Shown here: in pieces, positions 15,987 through 24,370 of the stretch
How positions within the stretch are numbered: position 1 is the first letter of the stretch
How the letters are laid out: each line of letters starts with the position of its first letter
Assembly: GCA_018004935.1 (NCBI GenBank)
Contig: JAGNBF010000047.1
Span: 22,733-55,526, forward strand
Direction of reading: 5' to 3'
From: Chloroflexota bacterium
Lineage (GTDB): Bacteria > Chloroflexota > Anaerolineae > Promineifilales > Promineifilaceae
Length of the DNA: 32,794 nt
The notes under the pieces: model-generated
What the model was told of the DNA's origin: nothing
Databases searched by the model: none
Seen by the model: the letters and a program-made list of their open reading frames with translations, nothing else
Program-made: the position numbers and the translations under genes

Positions 15987-16108
15987 GTTCAGTTACGTTA
16001 CATCAACGGATTAAGAAACAAACGGATTTTCCCCTTTAATCCGTGCCTTTCTAAATCCGCTGAAGTCATCCAAAACGGCCTAAAATCGTCTCTGAACTGA
16101 ACAGTTAC
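15987..16108. repeat. Direct repeat R4, copy 1
   Basis: It starts GTTCAGTTACGTTACATCAA and ends near CTGAACAGTTAC. It shares AAACGGATTTTCC, TTTAATCCGT and CAAAACGGCCTAAAATCGTC with 16399-16527. GTTCAG at the left end is inverted as CTGAAC at the right end. Confidence 0.8.
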
Positions 16109-16113
16109 TTTTG

Positions 16114-16227
16114 TGGGTCTTCGGGATTTCGTGGGGTACGGGCAACCCTTGTGGTTGCCTCACACTGGGCAGGCACAAGGCCCGCCCGTACATATAGTGT
16201 CAACCCCCTGAATTCCCAAAGAGCCAC
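16114..16227. repeat. MITE-like element, family R1, copy a
   Basis: Terminal inverted repeats of the form GTGGGTCTTCGGGATTTC face GAATTCCCAAAGAGCCAC. Inside is a conserved core with two mini-hairpins: GGGCAACCCTTGTGGTTGCC and GGCAGGCACAAGGCCCGCC. Other copies lie at 18871-18981, 28065-28189 and, core only, 32132-32190. Confidence 0.85.
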
Positions 16228-16288
16228 TCTTGTTTTCCAGAGGTCGTAACGTCTCTGTAATAAATTACCCTACAATCAATAGAGTATG

Positions 16289-16384
16289 CTAAGGAATGAG
16301 AACTAAACAACTTGTTTATTGGGAGTGGCACGGTCAAGAGACCGACCACAGCAAATGTTCAAGTTATTTAATCGTCAATCCTAA
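16289..16384. repeat. MITE-like element, family R2, copy b
   Basis: It is bounded by CTAAGGAATGAGAACTAAA and a closing CTAAG, with core GTGGCACGGTCAAGAGACCG at 16325. It lies in the opposite orientation to the 8694 copy; its left part matches 8778-8811. Confidence 0.75.
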
Positions 16385-16398
16385 GTGACTGTGCAACC

Positions 16399-16527
16399 GT
16401 TCAGTTGTGTTACATCAACGAATTAGAAAGTAAACGGATTTTCCAGAGGTCGCTTTAATCCGTTCTTTTCTACATCCATTGAAGTAACCAAAACGGCCTA
16501 AAATCGTCTCTGGACGGAATGGTTACG
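16399..16527. repeat. Direct repeat R4, copy 2
   Basis: It starts GTTCAGTTGTGTTACATCAA. Relative to copy 1 it has a small insertion (CAGAGGTCG) and several substitutions, and it ends GACGGAATGGTTACG. The two copies enclose one R1 and one R2 element. Confidence 0.8.
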
Positions 16528-16603
16528 TGACTGTCTAAAAACACAGGGTAGGCAACGCAACATTTGCCCACACCCCCTCCCTATCAGGATTCCCCCCCCA
16601 CCT

Positions 16604-17311
16604 ATGAACGAAATAGACGAAATTTTAGTTGTAGATGATGAAGCCTCAGTCGGTGAAGTTGTCAGCCTTTACCTCAAACGAGAAGGGTATCAGGTACGCA
16701 TCGCACGTGACGGGCGGCAAGCCCTGACCGAAATCGAGCGCCGCCCACCCACCCTGGTTATCCTCGATCTAATGCTCCCCCACATAGACGGCCTGGAGAT
16801 CATGCGCCGTTTACGATTAGATTTTCATTCCACCGTCCCGGTAATCATGCTCACCGCCCGCCGCCAGGAAACAGATCGCATCTATGGTCTGGAATTGGGT
16901 GCGGATGATTATGTGATCAAACCATTCTCCCCGGCTGAACTGGTAGCCAGGGTCAAAGCGGTGCTACGCCGAACAAAAGGGAATAGCTCACCAGGGATAA
17001 AAGAGCAAAAACGACTAGAGTTTGCCGGATTAACAATCGATCCCTTAACACGCCAGGTCGTTGTCAAAGAAGAAATTGTGGACCTGACGGCCACAGAGTT
17101 TAACCTGCTCTATTTCCTGGGTTCCCATCCCCGCCAGGTATTCAGCCGTGATCAATTATTGGAGAAGGTGTGGGGCTTTTCTGAATATGTTGACCCCAGC
17201 ACAGTTACCGTCCATATCCGCCGCCTGCGCGAAAAAGTAGAGATTGATCCCAGTCAGCCACAGCACTTGTTGACTGTTTGGGGTGTTGGCTATAAATTTG
17301 AACCCGGTTGA
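16604..17311 (+). CDS. OmpR/PhoB-family response regulator
   Basis: This two-component DNA-binding regulator has 235 residues. The receiver domain (about 5-118) has the acidic pair Asp11-Asp12, the phosphoacceptor Asp55 in Leu-Asp-Leu-Met-Leu-Pro, the Thr of Met-Leu-Thr-Ala and Lys of Val-Ile-Lys-Pro-Phe. The winged-helix effector domain (about 135-233) has Leu-Thr-Ala-Thr-Glu-Phe-Asn-Leu-Leu and Val-Thr-Val-His-Ile-Arg-Arg-Leu-Arg. Its partner kinase follows 157 bp downstream. An AGGA lies 14 bp before the ATG, a long spacing. Targets are unknown; the large secreted repeat protein directly upstream is a possible one, but this is only a context guess. Confidence 0.93.
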   Translation: MNEIDEILVVDDEASVGEVVSLYLKREGYQVRIARDGRQALTEIERRPPTLVILDLMLPHIDGLEIMRRLRLDFHSTVPVIMLTARRQETDRIYGLELGADDYVIKPFSPAELVARVKAVLRRTKGNSSPGIKEQKRLEFAGLTIDPLTRQVVVKEEIVDLTATEFNLLYFLGSHPRQVFSRDQLLEKVWGFSEYVDPSTVTVHIRRLREKVEIDPSQPQHLLTVWGVGYKFEPG

Positions 17312-17354
17312 TGAACCAGCATGTCATCACTGAAAATGGGTAAACTCAGGCAGA

Positions 17355-17432
17355 AGACCCATCCCCCTTCGACCCCAAGCAAGGGGGGAAAACCGCGCCG
17401 GAAATCATTCCCCGCCCCTGGGGACGGGGTTA
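17355..17432. repeat. Dispersed GC-rich hairpin, family R5, copy 2
   Basis: It holds GACCCATCCCCCTTCGACCC, AAGGGGGGAAAA and CCCCGCCCCTGGGGACGGGG in the order of the family. It sits between the response-regulator and kinase genes, so it may attenuate transcription into the kinase. Confidence 0.75.
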
Positions 17433-17468
17433 ATTGAGAAGATACAACTCAAAAATATTAAGCCCATA

Positions 17469-18728
17469 ATGCCAAACAATACGCAATGGTATACCGAATC
17501 TTCCTGGCGGGTAATTGCCTTAGGTGTCGCGGCCGCGCTCTTACTGGCTAGTGGCCTGATGGCCTGGATGATGGAACCCCCCTGGGAAGACCTGGCCCAA
17601 CTGGTTTACACCCTGACGCTGACCTCAGTGCTTTCTTTACTACTGGGCTATGGATTATTTCGCCGCGGCCGCACCCACTCCCCATCTCTTAGCTGGACCC
17701 TCGTATTTACCTATGGCTGGGGTGCAATCCTAAACCTCATCAACATTTGGGTCATCGCCCAACTGATGTTCGCCAGCCCCCATGACCTGGCCTTGATCGT
17801 CATCCTACTCCTGTTCGCCTTTGTTATCGCCACCACTTTTGGCATTCTGGTCGCCCGACACATTGCCGCCGCTCTTAGCCAATTAGCCCATAAAGCCAAA
17901 CGAGTAGCCAATGGGGACCTGAGCGCCCGGGTAACTGTCTCTGGGCGTGATGAGGTAGCTCAAGCGGCCCTATCCTTCAATGAAATGGCGCAACAGCTAC
18001 AAAACGCGGCCGCGCAACAACAAGAAGTCGAAAAACTTCGCCGTGACCTCATCGCCTGGACCAGCCACGACCTACGAACCCCCCTCACCAGCATCCGGGC
18101 TATGGTTGAAGCCCTACATGATGGCGTTGTCACCGATGAGAACACCGTTCACCGCTACTACCGCACCATTCGCGCTGACATCATTGCCCTCAATGACCTG
18201 ATTGATGACCTATTTGAACTGGCCCAACTCGACACGGGAAGCCTTCACCTGGACCTGTCATCCCACTCATTACACGATCTCATCTCCGACACCCTGGAGA
18301 GTTTCCAGCCGCTTGCCCGGCAAAAAAACATTATCCTTTGCGGACAAGTGGACGAGAGTGTAGACCCCGTCACATTGAACGCGCCCAAAATGGGGCGTGT
18401 CTTGGGCAACCTGATCAGCAACGCCCTTAACTACACCCCCAACGAAGGCATCGTTCATGTCTCAGCCGAGCGTCAAAATGATGGGGTGATCGTTCACGTA
18501 AAAGACAACGGCCCTGGCTTTGACCCCAAAGATTTACCTCGTGTTTTCGAGCAGTTTTATCGGGGGGAAGAAGCACGTTCACGCACAACGGGGGGTGCCG
18601 GATTAGGGTTAGCCATTGCCAGAGGAATTGTTGAAGCCCATCGCGGCCGCGTCTGGGCCGAAAATGTCTCCACGGGCGGGGCACAAGTCTCTTTCTTTCT
18701 ACCTAATTCACCCCCAGCCCAAACATAA
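17469..18728 (+). CDS. Membrane sensor histidine kinase
   Basis: This 419-residue kinase probably phosphorylates the regulator encoded just upstream. Four hydrophobic helices fill the first 130 residues (about 13-35, 45-64, 75-100 and 106-130) with very short loops, so it has no sizeable extracellular sensor and may sense within the membrane. A HAMP domain (about 130-180) is followed by the phosphoacceptor His200 in Ser-His-Asp-Leu-Arg-Thr-Pro-Leu, the N-box Asn-Leu-Ile-Ser-Asn-Ala-Leu-Asn-Tyr (about 314), G1 Asp-Asn-Gly-Pro-Gly (346) and G2 Gly-Ala-Gly-Leu-Gly-Leu (376). All catalytic motifs are intact. No clear Shine-Dalgarno precedes the ATG. Octamers at 17529, 17665, 18006 and 18643. Confidence 0.92.
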   Translation: MPNNTQWYTESSWRVIALGVAAALLLASGLMAWMMEPPWEDLAQLVYTLTLTSVLSLLLGYGLFRRGRTHSPSLSWTLVFTYGWGAILNLINIWVIAQLMFASPHDLALIVILLLFAFVIATTFGILVARHIAAALSQLAHKAKRVANGDLSARVTVSGRDEVAQAALSFNEMAQQLQNAAAQQQEVEKLRRDLIAWTSHDLRTPLTSIRAMVEALHDGVVTDENTVHRYYRTIRADIIALNDLIDDLFELAQLDTGSLHLDLSSHSLHDLISDTLESFQPLARQKNIILCGQVDESVDPVTLNAPKMGRVLGNLISNALNYTPNEGIVHVSAERQNDGVIVHVKDNGPGFDPKDLPRVFEQFYRGEEARSRTTGGAGLGLAIARGIVEAHRGRVWAENVSTGGAQVSFFLPNSPPAQT

Positions 18729-18756
18729 CACTGGCAGAAATCATAACGATACCTGG

Positions 18757-18820
18757 CTTAGGGTCTGTAAAAGATTAAGTTCCGTCAAAACCTGACAGGT
18801 TTTCGGAAACCTGTCAGGTC
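18757..18820. repeat. Dispersed hairpin element, family R3, copy 2
   Basis: The lead GTCTGTAAAAGATTAAGTTC matches 5274 onwards, followed by the hairpin AACCTGACAGGTTTTCGGAA with its complement and then TCTTG. It follows the histidine-kinase stop by 28 bp and could terminate that transcript. Confidence 0.85.
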
Positions 18821-18870
18821 TTGTTTGTAGAGCGATTTACCAAAGGGTGTGTTGCAAATGAGTTGAATAA

Positions 18871-18981
18871 TGAGTCTTTGGGAATTCAGGGGGTTGAGAG
18901 CAGATGTACGGGCAGGCCTTGTACCTGCCCCGTGTGGGCAACCACAAGGGTTGCCCGTACCCCACGAAACCCCAAAGAACT
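18871..18981. repeat. MITE-like element, family R1, copy b (inverted)
   Basis: It reads in the opposite orientation to the 16114 copy: GAGTCTTTGGGAATTCAGGG at the left, core GGGCAGGCCTTGTACCTGCC and GGGCAACCACAAGGGTTGCC, right end CCCACGAAACCCCAAAGAAC. Confidence 0.85.
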
Positions 18982-19055
18982 TATTTTCTTCCTCTCAACC
19001 GAAATGAAACACGCCCTTTACCAAATCATCCTACTTGCCTCATTTCCCACCTGCC

Positions 19056-19775
19056 TCACCCAAACCCCAAACCCCGTTCTTTTAAGGACACATAACGATG
19101 ATGACCGATCACCAGGTGATCGAGTACGCCAATATCCAAAAGCGTGCCCGCTTGCACCAGCTCCCGCGTCACACGAATATCTTCTGGCGAAGGGGAAGGA
19201 TCACCAGAGGGGTGATTATGGGCGACAATGATCGCGGCCGCATTCTCTTTAATAGCCGGTTTAAACACTTCTGCCAGTCGCACCACCGACGTATTCAAAC
19301 TCCCCACATAAATCGTAGGCGTCCCCAACACCCGGTTACGCGTGTCCAACAAAATGACCCGCAAATGTTCCTGCTCCAGGTACATCATCTCCGTCATGAG
19401 CAAATTGGCCGCATCGGAAGGAGAACTGACACGCGGCCGCTCTTCCGGCGAGGCAATCATCGCCCGCCGTCCTAGCTCTAAAGCCGCTTTTATCTCCAGC
19501 GCCTTGGCCTCGCCAATACCCTTCACCTGCATCAGTTCCTTGGCTGAGGCCCGCACCAGGCCCGGTAAACCACCACACCGCACCAGGAGCCGTTCTGCCA
19601 ATCGCACCACATTTTCACCCCCGGTGCCGGTACGTAAAACAATCGCTGTCAGTTCGGCCGACGAGAGTGCGGCCGCGCCCACTTGCATCATTCGTTCACG
19701 TGGCCGATCATCGGGCATCATATCCCGAATCATCGGCGCATAGTGCGGTAAATTGTTTGCTTCTGCTTCAGACAT
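19056..19775 (-). CDS. radC: RadC-family JAMM-domain protein
   Basis: This protein of 239 residues is a RadC/MPN+ family member. The family is conserved and common beside mobile DNA; its biochemical role is unresolved and the old DNA-repair assignment is doubtful. An N-terminal helix-hairpin-helix-like region (about 80-102, Val-Lys-Gly-Ile-Gly-Glu-Ala-Lys-Ala) precedes the JAMM metal site His186-Asn-His188-Pro-Ser-Gly...Asp199, which is complete. The Met at 19775 is chosen because GGGAG lies upstream at good distance; the longer frame to 19796 is less likely. Three octamers (19234, 19433, 19669) fall in a 720-bp gene, one of the densest runs in the window. Confidence 0.93.
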   Translation of the reverse strand: MSEAEANNLPHYAPMIRDMMPDDRPRERMMQVGAAALSSAELTAIVLRTGTGGENVVRLAERLLVRCGGLPGLVRASAKELMQVKGIGEAKALEIKAALELGRRAMIASPEERPRVSSPSDAANLLMTEMMYLEQEHLRVILLDTRNRVLGTPTIYVGSLNTSVVRLAEVFKPAIKENAAAIIVAHNHPSGDPSPSPEDIRVTRELVQAGTLLDIGVLDHLVIGHHRYVSLKERGLGFG

Positions 19776-20082
19776 AATGTGCGCTCCCATAAGCAAAAAC
19801 AGTTCCCACAGCCAGACACCGTTGGGAAGTTAACGATATAAATTTTCAGAATTTTGGGGATTACGACTTTACTTTGCAACTAAACCACTAAGGGTTCATT
19901 CGTCAATAACTTTGGAGATTGCTGTGGCGCGGTCTCCTGACCGCGCCACCTATCTTATTTCCGAACGATTACTTAGGTGCTGTGGCCGGTGTCCCCACCG
20001 AGCCACACCGAGCACAGTCAGGAGATCGGTTCAAGCAACCCCGTAAGTCCTAAGCAATAGAAGGATCTTCCGGCCCAATGAG
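19776..20082. other. Intergenic region between radC and the small pnp-linked gene
   Basis: It contains R2 copy c at 19888-19977 and, immediately after it, a second related hairpin segment (19978-20055) with GCTGTGGCCGGTGTCCCCAC and CACAGTCAGGAGATCGG, ending in a CTAAG. No gene is seen. Confidence 0.65.
19888..19977. repeat. MITE-like element, family R2, copy c
   Basis: It is bounded by CTAAGGGTTCATTCG and a closing ACTTAG, with core GTGGCGCGGTCTCCTGACCG plus CGCCACC, a near-perfect hairpin at 19923-19949. It is the cleanest member of the family. Confidence 0.8.
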
Positions 20083-20259
20083 TTACTTCGGCAAACTCTT
20101 AAACAACGTCACTAACTCATCCCACTCTTCCGTTAGTAAGTGTAAAGAAACACCCCCTAACTCCACGTGGTAGACAAAACTGCCGTCGTCACCTTCACTA
20201 CGCCAGACAAAATAATTTTCGGTTTCAGCGAGAATATCGCCATCTGGTTCGATGTTCAT
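20083..20259 (-). CDS. Small acidic conserved-looking protein downstream of pnp
   Basis: This putative cytoplasmic protein of about 59 residues has no signal peptide or membrane helix. Its composition is acidic, with Asp-Gly-Asp-Ile-Leu-Ala-Glu-Thr-Glu-Asn-Tyr near the start, Tyr-His-Val-Glu-Leu-Gly in the middle and Glu-Glu-Trp-Asp-Glu at the end. It begins 20 bp after the pnp stop with AGAGG placed 5 bp before the second of two ATGs (20262, 20259), so it is probably translated from the pnp transcript. I do not recognise a named family. A longer hydrophobic frame reaching 20487 overlaps the pnp tail and is not credible. Confidence 0.65.
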   Translation of the reverse strand: MNIEPDGDILAETENYFVWRSEGDDGSFVYHVELGGVSLHLLTEEWDELVTLFKSLPK

Positions 20260-20278
20260 CATACCTCTACTGTGCGTA

Positions 20279-22525
20279 TTAGCGGCGTGGCCCACCAAAA
20301 CGATTGCCACCACCATTGCGGCCGCGGTCTCCACCACCGCCCCCACTACGATTATCACGGCCACCACGATCCCCACCACCAGGTCGTGGGCCTTTGTTTG
20401 CCATGTCATTCGCACGTGCGTCTTCCAGCGTCCAGCCTTCCAGAATCGCTTTACGGGAGAGGCGAACTTTGCCCGATGATGAATCAATATCCGTCACCAT
20501 CACCATAACCTCATCACCCAACTGCACAGCATCTTCCACCCGATTAATTCGTTTTGAAGCCAGTTGCGAGATATGCACCATACCATCAATACCGGGCAGA
20601 ATTTCCACAAAGGCACCGAAATCAGTAATACGCACTACCTTACCCGTGTAAGATTGCCCCAATTCAGGCCCGGTCGTTAAGGAACGAATTTGGTTCAGCG
20701 CCGCATCCGTTTTAACCCCATCCACACCAGCCACAAAGATAGTGCCGTCTTCTTGAATATCAATAGACACCTGATACGCTTCTTCCAAACCCCGAATGGT
20801 GCTACCACCCTTGCCAATAACGGCTCCGATTTTATCCGGGTCAATCTTGATGGACTCCATACGGGGGGCGTATTTGCTCAATTCCTGGCGCGGCCGCGCA
20901 ATCGTCGCCGTCATTACATCCAAAATCTGTAACCGGGCATCTCGTGCCTGGGCCAACGCCTCTGCCATAATCTCCTGGGTCAACCCGGAGATCTTAATAT
21001 CCATCTGCAACGCCGTAACCCCTTCTGCCGTCCCTGCCACCTTAAAATCCATATCCCCCAGGTGATCTTCAACCCCCTGAATGTCCGTCAAAATGGCATA
21101 TTTTGTCCCATCAGAAACCAGCCCCATCGCAATACCCGCTACCGGGCGACGAATCGGTACACCAGTATCCATAAGCGCCAACGTCGAAGCACACACACTG
21201 GCCTGGCTGGTACTCCCATTAGAAGAAAGAACTTCCGAAACCACACGGATCGTGTAGGGGAACTCTTCTTCCGAAGGAATCACATAACGCAAAGCTGTTT
21301 CAGCCAGCGCACCATGACCAATCTCCCGCCGTTTCGGGCCACGTAATGTCCATGTTTCACCCGTAGAAAAGGGAGGAAAATTGTAATGGTGAATATAGCG
21401 ACGGGTTTCTTCTGGGTGCAGACCATCCAATTTTTGTGCTTCGCGAGGAGTTCCCAGCGCCACAATAGACAAAACCTGAGTTTCCCCTCGTTGGAACAAA
21501 CCGGATCCATGAGCGCGAGGACTTAACCCCACTTCCGCAGACAGAGCACGAATATCACGATGACTGCGGCCATCCGGGCGCACCCCTTCATACAAAATCC
21601 GCTGGCGAACTGTTTTCTTAAACTGCTGTCCAAACGCTTCCAGCAAATCTTTGGGCAACGCCGACTCATCATCCGAAACCATCTCGTTAATGATCTCTTC
21701 ACGCAACTCATCAACGGCGGTACTACGCTCATGGCGATCCGTCTGTTCCGCCACTAACAATTCCAGGCGGTCCCCCAGACGAGCTTGCATGGCCGTGACC
21801 ATTGCTTCATCCATGATATTGTAACGAATATCACGTTTGCCCTTGCCTATCGCCTCACGCATCTGCAATTGCACATCAATCAACCCCTGGAGACTGCTGT
21901 GACCAAACGCCAATGCCTGAACCAACACTTCTTCAGGGATCTCATTGGCTCCGGCTTCTACCATAATGATAGCGTCCCGCGTGCCCGCCATCCGTAGATC
22001 AAGCTGGCTATGTTCCATCTCAGCAATTTCGGGATTAGCAACAAACTGTCCATCAATATAACCAACACGGACAGCCCCAATCGGCCCTTCCCAAGGAATA
22101 TCCGAAAGCATAATCGCCGCACTGGCCGCATTTACAGCCATTATGTCCAGATGGTGAACACTATCAGAAGATAACGTGGTCACAATAATCTGAACTTCAT
22201 TACGCATACCATCGGGAAACAGCGGCCGCAACGGGCGATCCACCAACCGGCAGATCAACGTCGCTTCTGTCGAAGGGCGGCCTTCCCGACGGAAAAAGCT
22301 ACCAGGAATACGTCCGGCGGCATACATTTTTTCTTCATACTCAACACTCAAGGGAAAAAAGTCTAATCCTTCCCGAGCAGATTTCGACATGGTAGCAGTA
22401 GCCAAAAGCATGCTCTCACCGACTTGAATCGTGACAGCGCCTCCCGCTTGCTGGGCAAGTTTGCCCGTAGTGAAAGTAACCGTCGTTCCGGCCACTTCCG
22501 TGGTAAAAATGTGTTCTTGTGACAT
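20279..22525 (-). CDS. pnp: Polyribonucleotide nucleotidyltransferase (PNPase)
   Basis: This 3'-5' phosphorolytic exoribonuclease of 748 residues works in mRNA turnover. Two RNase-PH domains are present: the first has Phe-Phe-Arg-Arg-Glu-Gly-Arg-Pro-Ser and the second [11 protein letters not shown]. The KH domain ([11 protein letters not shown]) and the S1 domain (Thr-Asp-Phe-Gly-Ala-Phe-Val-Glu-Ile) follow. The tail after S1 is a Gly/Arg/Asp-rich disordered stretch of about 45 residues with RGG-like units, reminiscent of RNA-binding tails. The Met at 22525 with GAGGAAAACC upstream is preferred to the one at 22537. It lies downstream of rpsO, the common bacterial order, but here about 700 bp and a terminator separate them. 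Octamers at 20318, 20890 and 22222. Confidence 0.96.
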   Translation of the reverse strand: MSQEHIFTTEVAGTTVTFTTGKLAQQAGGAVTIQVGESMLLATATMSKSAREGLDFFPLSVEYEEKMYAAGRIPGSFFRREGRPSTEATLICRLVDRPLRPLFPDGMRNEVQIIVTTLSSDSVHHLDIMAVNAASAAIMLSDIPWEGPIGAVRVGYIDGQFVANPEIAEMEHSQLDLRMAGTRDAIIMVEAGANEIPEEVLVQALAFGHSSLQGLIDVQLQMREAIGKGKRDIRYNIMDEAMVTAMQARLGDRLELLVAEQTDRHERSTAVDELREEIINEMVSDDESALPKDLLEAFGQQFKKTVRQRILYEGVRPDGRSHRDIRALSAEVGLSPRAHGSGLFQRGETQVLSIVALGTPREAQKLDGLHPEETRRYIHHYNFPPFSTGETWTLRGPKRREIGHGALAETALRYVIPSEEEFPYTIRVVSEVLSSNGSTSQASVCASTLALMDTGVPIRRPVAGIAMGLVSDGTKYAILTDIQGVEDHLGDMDFKVAGTAEGVTALQMDIKISGLTQEIMAEALAQARDARLQILDVMTATIARPRQELSKYAPRMESIKIDPDKIGAVIGKGGSTIRGLEEAYQVSIDIQEDGTIFVAGVDGVKTDAALNQIRSLTTGPELGQSYTGKVVRITDFGAFVEILPGIDGMVHISQLASKRINRVEDAVQLGDEVMVMVTDIDSSSGKVRLSRKAILEGWTLEDARANDMANKGPRPGGGDRGGRDNRSGGGGGDRGRNGGGNRFGGPRR

Positions 22526-23227
22526 GGTTTTCCTCATTATTCAGATATTATTCTGTATGTAATTGCATCTATTTGTCCCTTCTCGGAGCGTCAGTTCAGG
22601 GGATCTATTGCGCGTCATTAACCAACCACAAAACCTGACTGCCTGAAGGGAATGGGCTATTGACGGAGAGTTACCGCCAATGAACCAAAAGGACGTTCTA
22701 TTTAACTTCCCGGGATATTGCTTAACCAATTGAGGTTGATAGCGCTAATAGGTACACCGAGCATACCACAGGGTTTTCCGAGAAGTTGGTTTGGCCGTTG
22801 TTTGCCCTACGGGTTATCTACACTCTACGATTGCCTGAAAGGGAGTAAAGAGTGGGGTTTTGGTAATACTCAGGGGAATGACGTACACAAAATCAGCCAA
22901 TCCCTAAAGGGTCTCCAAACTTTAGCAACCTGAGTCAGGCGCACTCCAACCCGTAGCCTGGATCAGAGACAATCTGCTGGCCATAGGATAGAAACCAACA
23001 ATCGCCGTTTTCACCGGCAAGAAAGATAATTTCGTTGAGGTAACAAGGAGAAGATTGTTTGAGGGGATTAGGGACTGGGGTCTGACTCATACCAAACCGA
23101 AGAGTATGAAACAAAGCCCAATACCTAATACCTAAACGCCTCAAACCACCACGAACATTATTACCTGCGACCAATGGTTACAAAAAATGCGTAGGCGGTA
23201 ATACCACCTACGCATTTCATCATTTTC
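22526..23227. other. 700-bp region between rpsO and pnp
   Basis: Apart from the rpsO terminator at 23185-23221 I recognise no gene, tRNA or member of the repeat families described elsewhere in the window. Short ORFs such as 22935-23174 on the minus strand lack coding character. The region should contain the pnp promoter. An unusual small RNA or leader is possible but unsupported. Confidence 0.5.
23185..23221 (-). terminator. rpsO terminator
   Basis: Read on the minus strand, AAATGCGTAGGTGG pairs with CCGCCTACGCATTT around a TATTA loop and runs into a T tract. It begins within a few bases of the rpsO stop codon, so most rpsO transcripts should end before pnp. Confidence 0.85.
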
Positions 23228-23497
23228 TTAGCGCCGGATACCCAAACGGTCAATGACATCACGGTAACGGTCAGGGTCTGTATCACGTAGGTAGGACAAG
23301 AGGCGACGCCGCTTACCTACCAGCTTGAGCAAACCGCGTCGCGTACTTTCATCATGTTTGTGAAGCCGCAAGTGCTCCTGCAACTGATTAATACGCTGAC
23401 TAAACAGAGCAATCTGCACTTCAGGGGAGCCAGTGTCTCCAGGATGCTGTGCATACTCTGTAATAATCTCGGTCTTTCGTTCCTTGGTGAAGGACAT
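23228..23497 (-). CDS. rpsO: 30S ribosomal protein S15
   Basis: This is ribosomal protein S15 at 89 residues, the normal length. It binds 16S rRNA early in small-subunit assembly. Diagnostic stretches are [11 protein letters not shown], Arg-Ile-Asn-Gln-Leu-Gln-Glu-His-Leu and [10 protein letters not shown]. The Met at 23497 is fixed by AGGAG 8 bp upstream; the frame remains open to 23638 but that part is untranslated leader. Translation is probably self-regulated by S15 through the leader, as in many bacteria. Confidence 0.97.
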   Translation of the reverse strand: MSFTKERKTEIITEYAQHPGDTGSPEVQIALFSQRINQLQEHLRLHKHDESTRRGLLKLVGKRRRLLSYLRDTDPDRYRDVIDRLGIRR

Positions 23498-23499
23498 AT

Positions 23500-23565
23500 T
23501 GTATTCTCCTGTGAAAGTGTGCCGGAAAAAGTCGTCGTGCCGAAAAACGTCGCACTTTCCAGCAT
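23500..23565 (-). promoter_or_regulatory. Possible structured rpsO leader
   Basis: On the minus strand GAAAGTG (near 23562) is complementary to CACTTTC, which ends directly before the AGGAG of rpsO. GTGCGACG, CGGCACGACG and CCGGCAC lie between. The fold could sequester or present the ribosome binding site, matching known S15 autoregulation in principle. It is not assignable to a described leader class by eye. Confidence 0.4.
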
Positions 23566-23671
23566 AAGTTAAGACAGGCGGAATTATAGTCCATCTGTTC
23601 GCCTTTCGCAACCTGACCTTATCGCTCTCATATATCACTCAACATGTCATGATGGTAGAGTCAGGATGTCA

Positions 23672-24370
23672 TCAAGGCGCAATTGTTGATGTTACTGGCA
23701 CCGTACTGGTAACAGAAATCGTTGGTGTTATCGGAGCGGTATCACTGAAGGGCAACGTGTTCGTGAAAGGAACAGTAATGATCGTAGGTGGGGGAACAGG
23801 AACAGCAGTTAACAGGGCAATTGCTCCATCAACTGCAGTGCGATCAACGACATAAACACGCTCATCGCCCTGGCGTTGCAGATAATAACCAGTTTCGCCC
23901 ACGATGGTTGCACCTACGTTGAATACATAACGAACCGATTCACCATTACGGTCAGCGACAACAATAATGACATAGGTTGGATCGTCAAGGCCATAAGCTG
24001 AAAGAGGGTTTTCATCGGCGGGCAACACCAAACGGCTGGAGATATTGAGCATGGCGGTGGCCTGTGAAACGATAGAACCGCTGATGAGTTGTGTGGCAGT
24101 CGGAACAATCTGTGCCCAGATACCCCCCTCACCCGCCATATAAACCCGGTTAATCAGATTACCCTCTTCATCCGTTCCTGAAAGTTCCAGGCGAACGGGT
24201 GTTAATACCTGTTCGGTTTCGGGAAGAACCTGGGTGCGCGGTACTGGGGTTGGGGCCGGGGGAACAGTGGCCTCAGCCGCCTCTTCTCCGGCTGTCCGGT
24301 TACTAATAACCAGATAACCCACGAGCACCAGAAGAACTACCCCGAGAATCCAGGTTGTCCGTGAATTCAT
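23672..24370 (-). CDS. DUF4340-like membrane-anchored protein of the ABC cassette
   Basis: This 232-residue protein has one N-terminal membrane helix (about 7-23), a Pro-rich spacer (Pro-Pro-Ala-Pro-Thr-Pro-Val-Pro) and an extracytoplasmic domain with Tyr-Gly-Leu-Asp-Asp-Pro-Thr-Tyr and Tyr-Tyr-Leu-Gln-Arg-Gln-Gly-Asp-Glu, features of DUF4340 proteins. These are found next to GldG-like proteins in ABC-2 cassettes; function unknown. The Met at 24370 overlaps the gldG-like stop by 4 bp (ATGA), showing translational coupling. The C-terminus is a Thr/Pro/Val-rich tail unlike the core domain. Confidence 0.75.
   Translation of the reverse strand: MNSRTTWILGVVLLVLVGYLVISNRTAGEEAAEATVPPAPTPVPRTQVLPETEQVLTPVRLELSGTDEEGNLINRVYMAGEGGIWAQIVPTATQLISGSIVSQATAMLNISSRLVLPADENPLSAYGLDDPTYVIIVVADRNGESVRYVFNVGATIVGETGYYLQRQGDERVYVVDRTAVDGAIALLTAVPVPPPTIITVPFTNTLPFSDTAPITPTISVTSTVPVTSTIAP

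Larger units (their letters stand above)
15904..16603. other. 700-bp intergenic region packed with repeats
   Basis: It contains a terminator at 15940-15978, two copies of R4 at 15987-16108 and 16399-16527, an R1 element at 16114-16227 and an R2 element at 16289-16384 lying between the R4 copies. No ORF with coding character is seen. The promoter for the two-component system should lie at its right end. Confidence 0.7.
18729..19055. other. Convergent intergenic region with three repeat elements
   Basis: It lies between convergent genes, with R3 copy 2 at 18757-18820, an R6 fragment at 18824-18844 and R1 copy b at 18871-18981. No coding sequence is supported. Confidence 0.7.

Noticed and set aside
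20083-20487. 134-residue hydrophobic protein in the pnp tail
   Set aside because: The hydrophobic part is the Gly/Arg-rich pnp tail read in another frame; only the last 59 residues have their own start signal.
22935-23174. 79-residue minus-strand ORF between rpsO and pnp
   Set aside because: It has no ribosome binding site, no recognised family and a composition like that of intergenic DNA.
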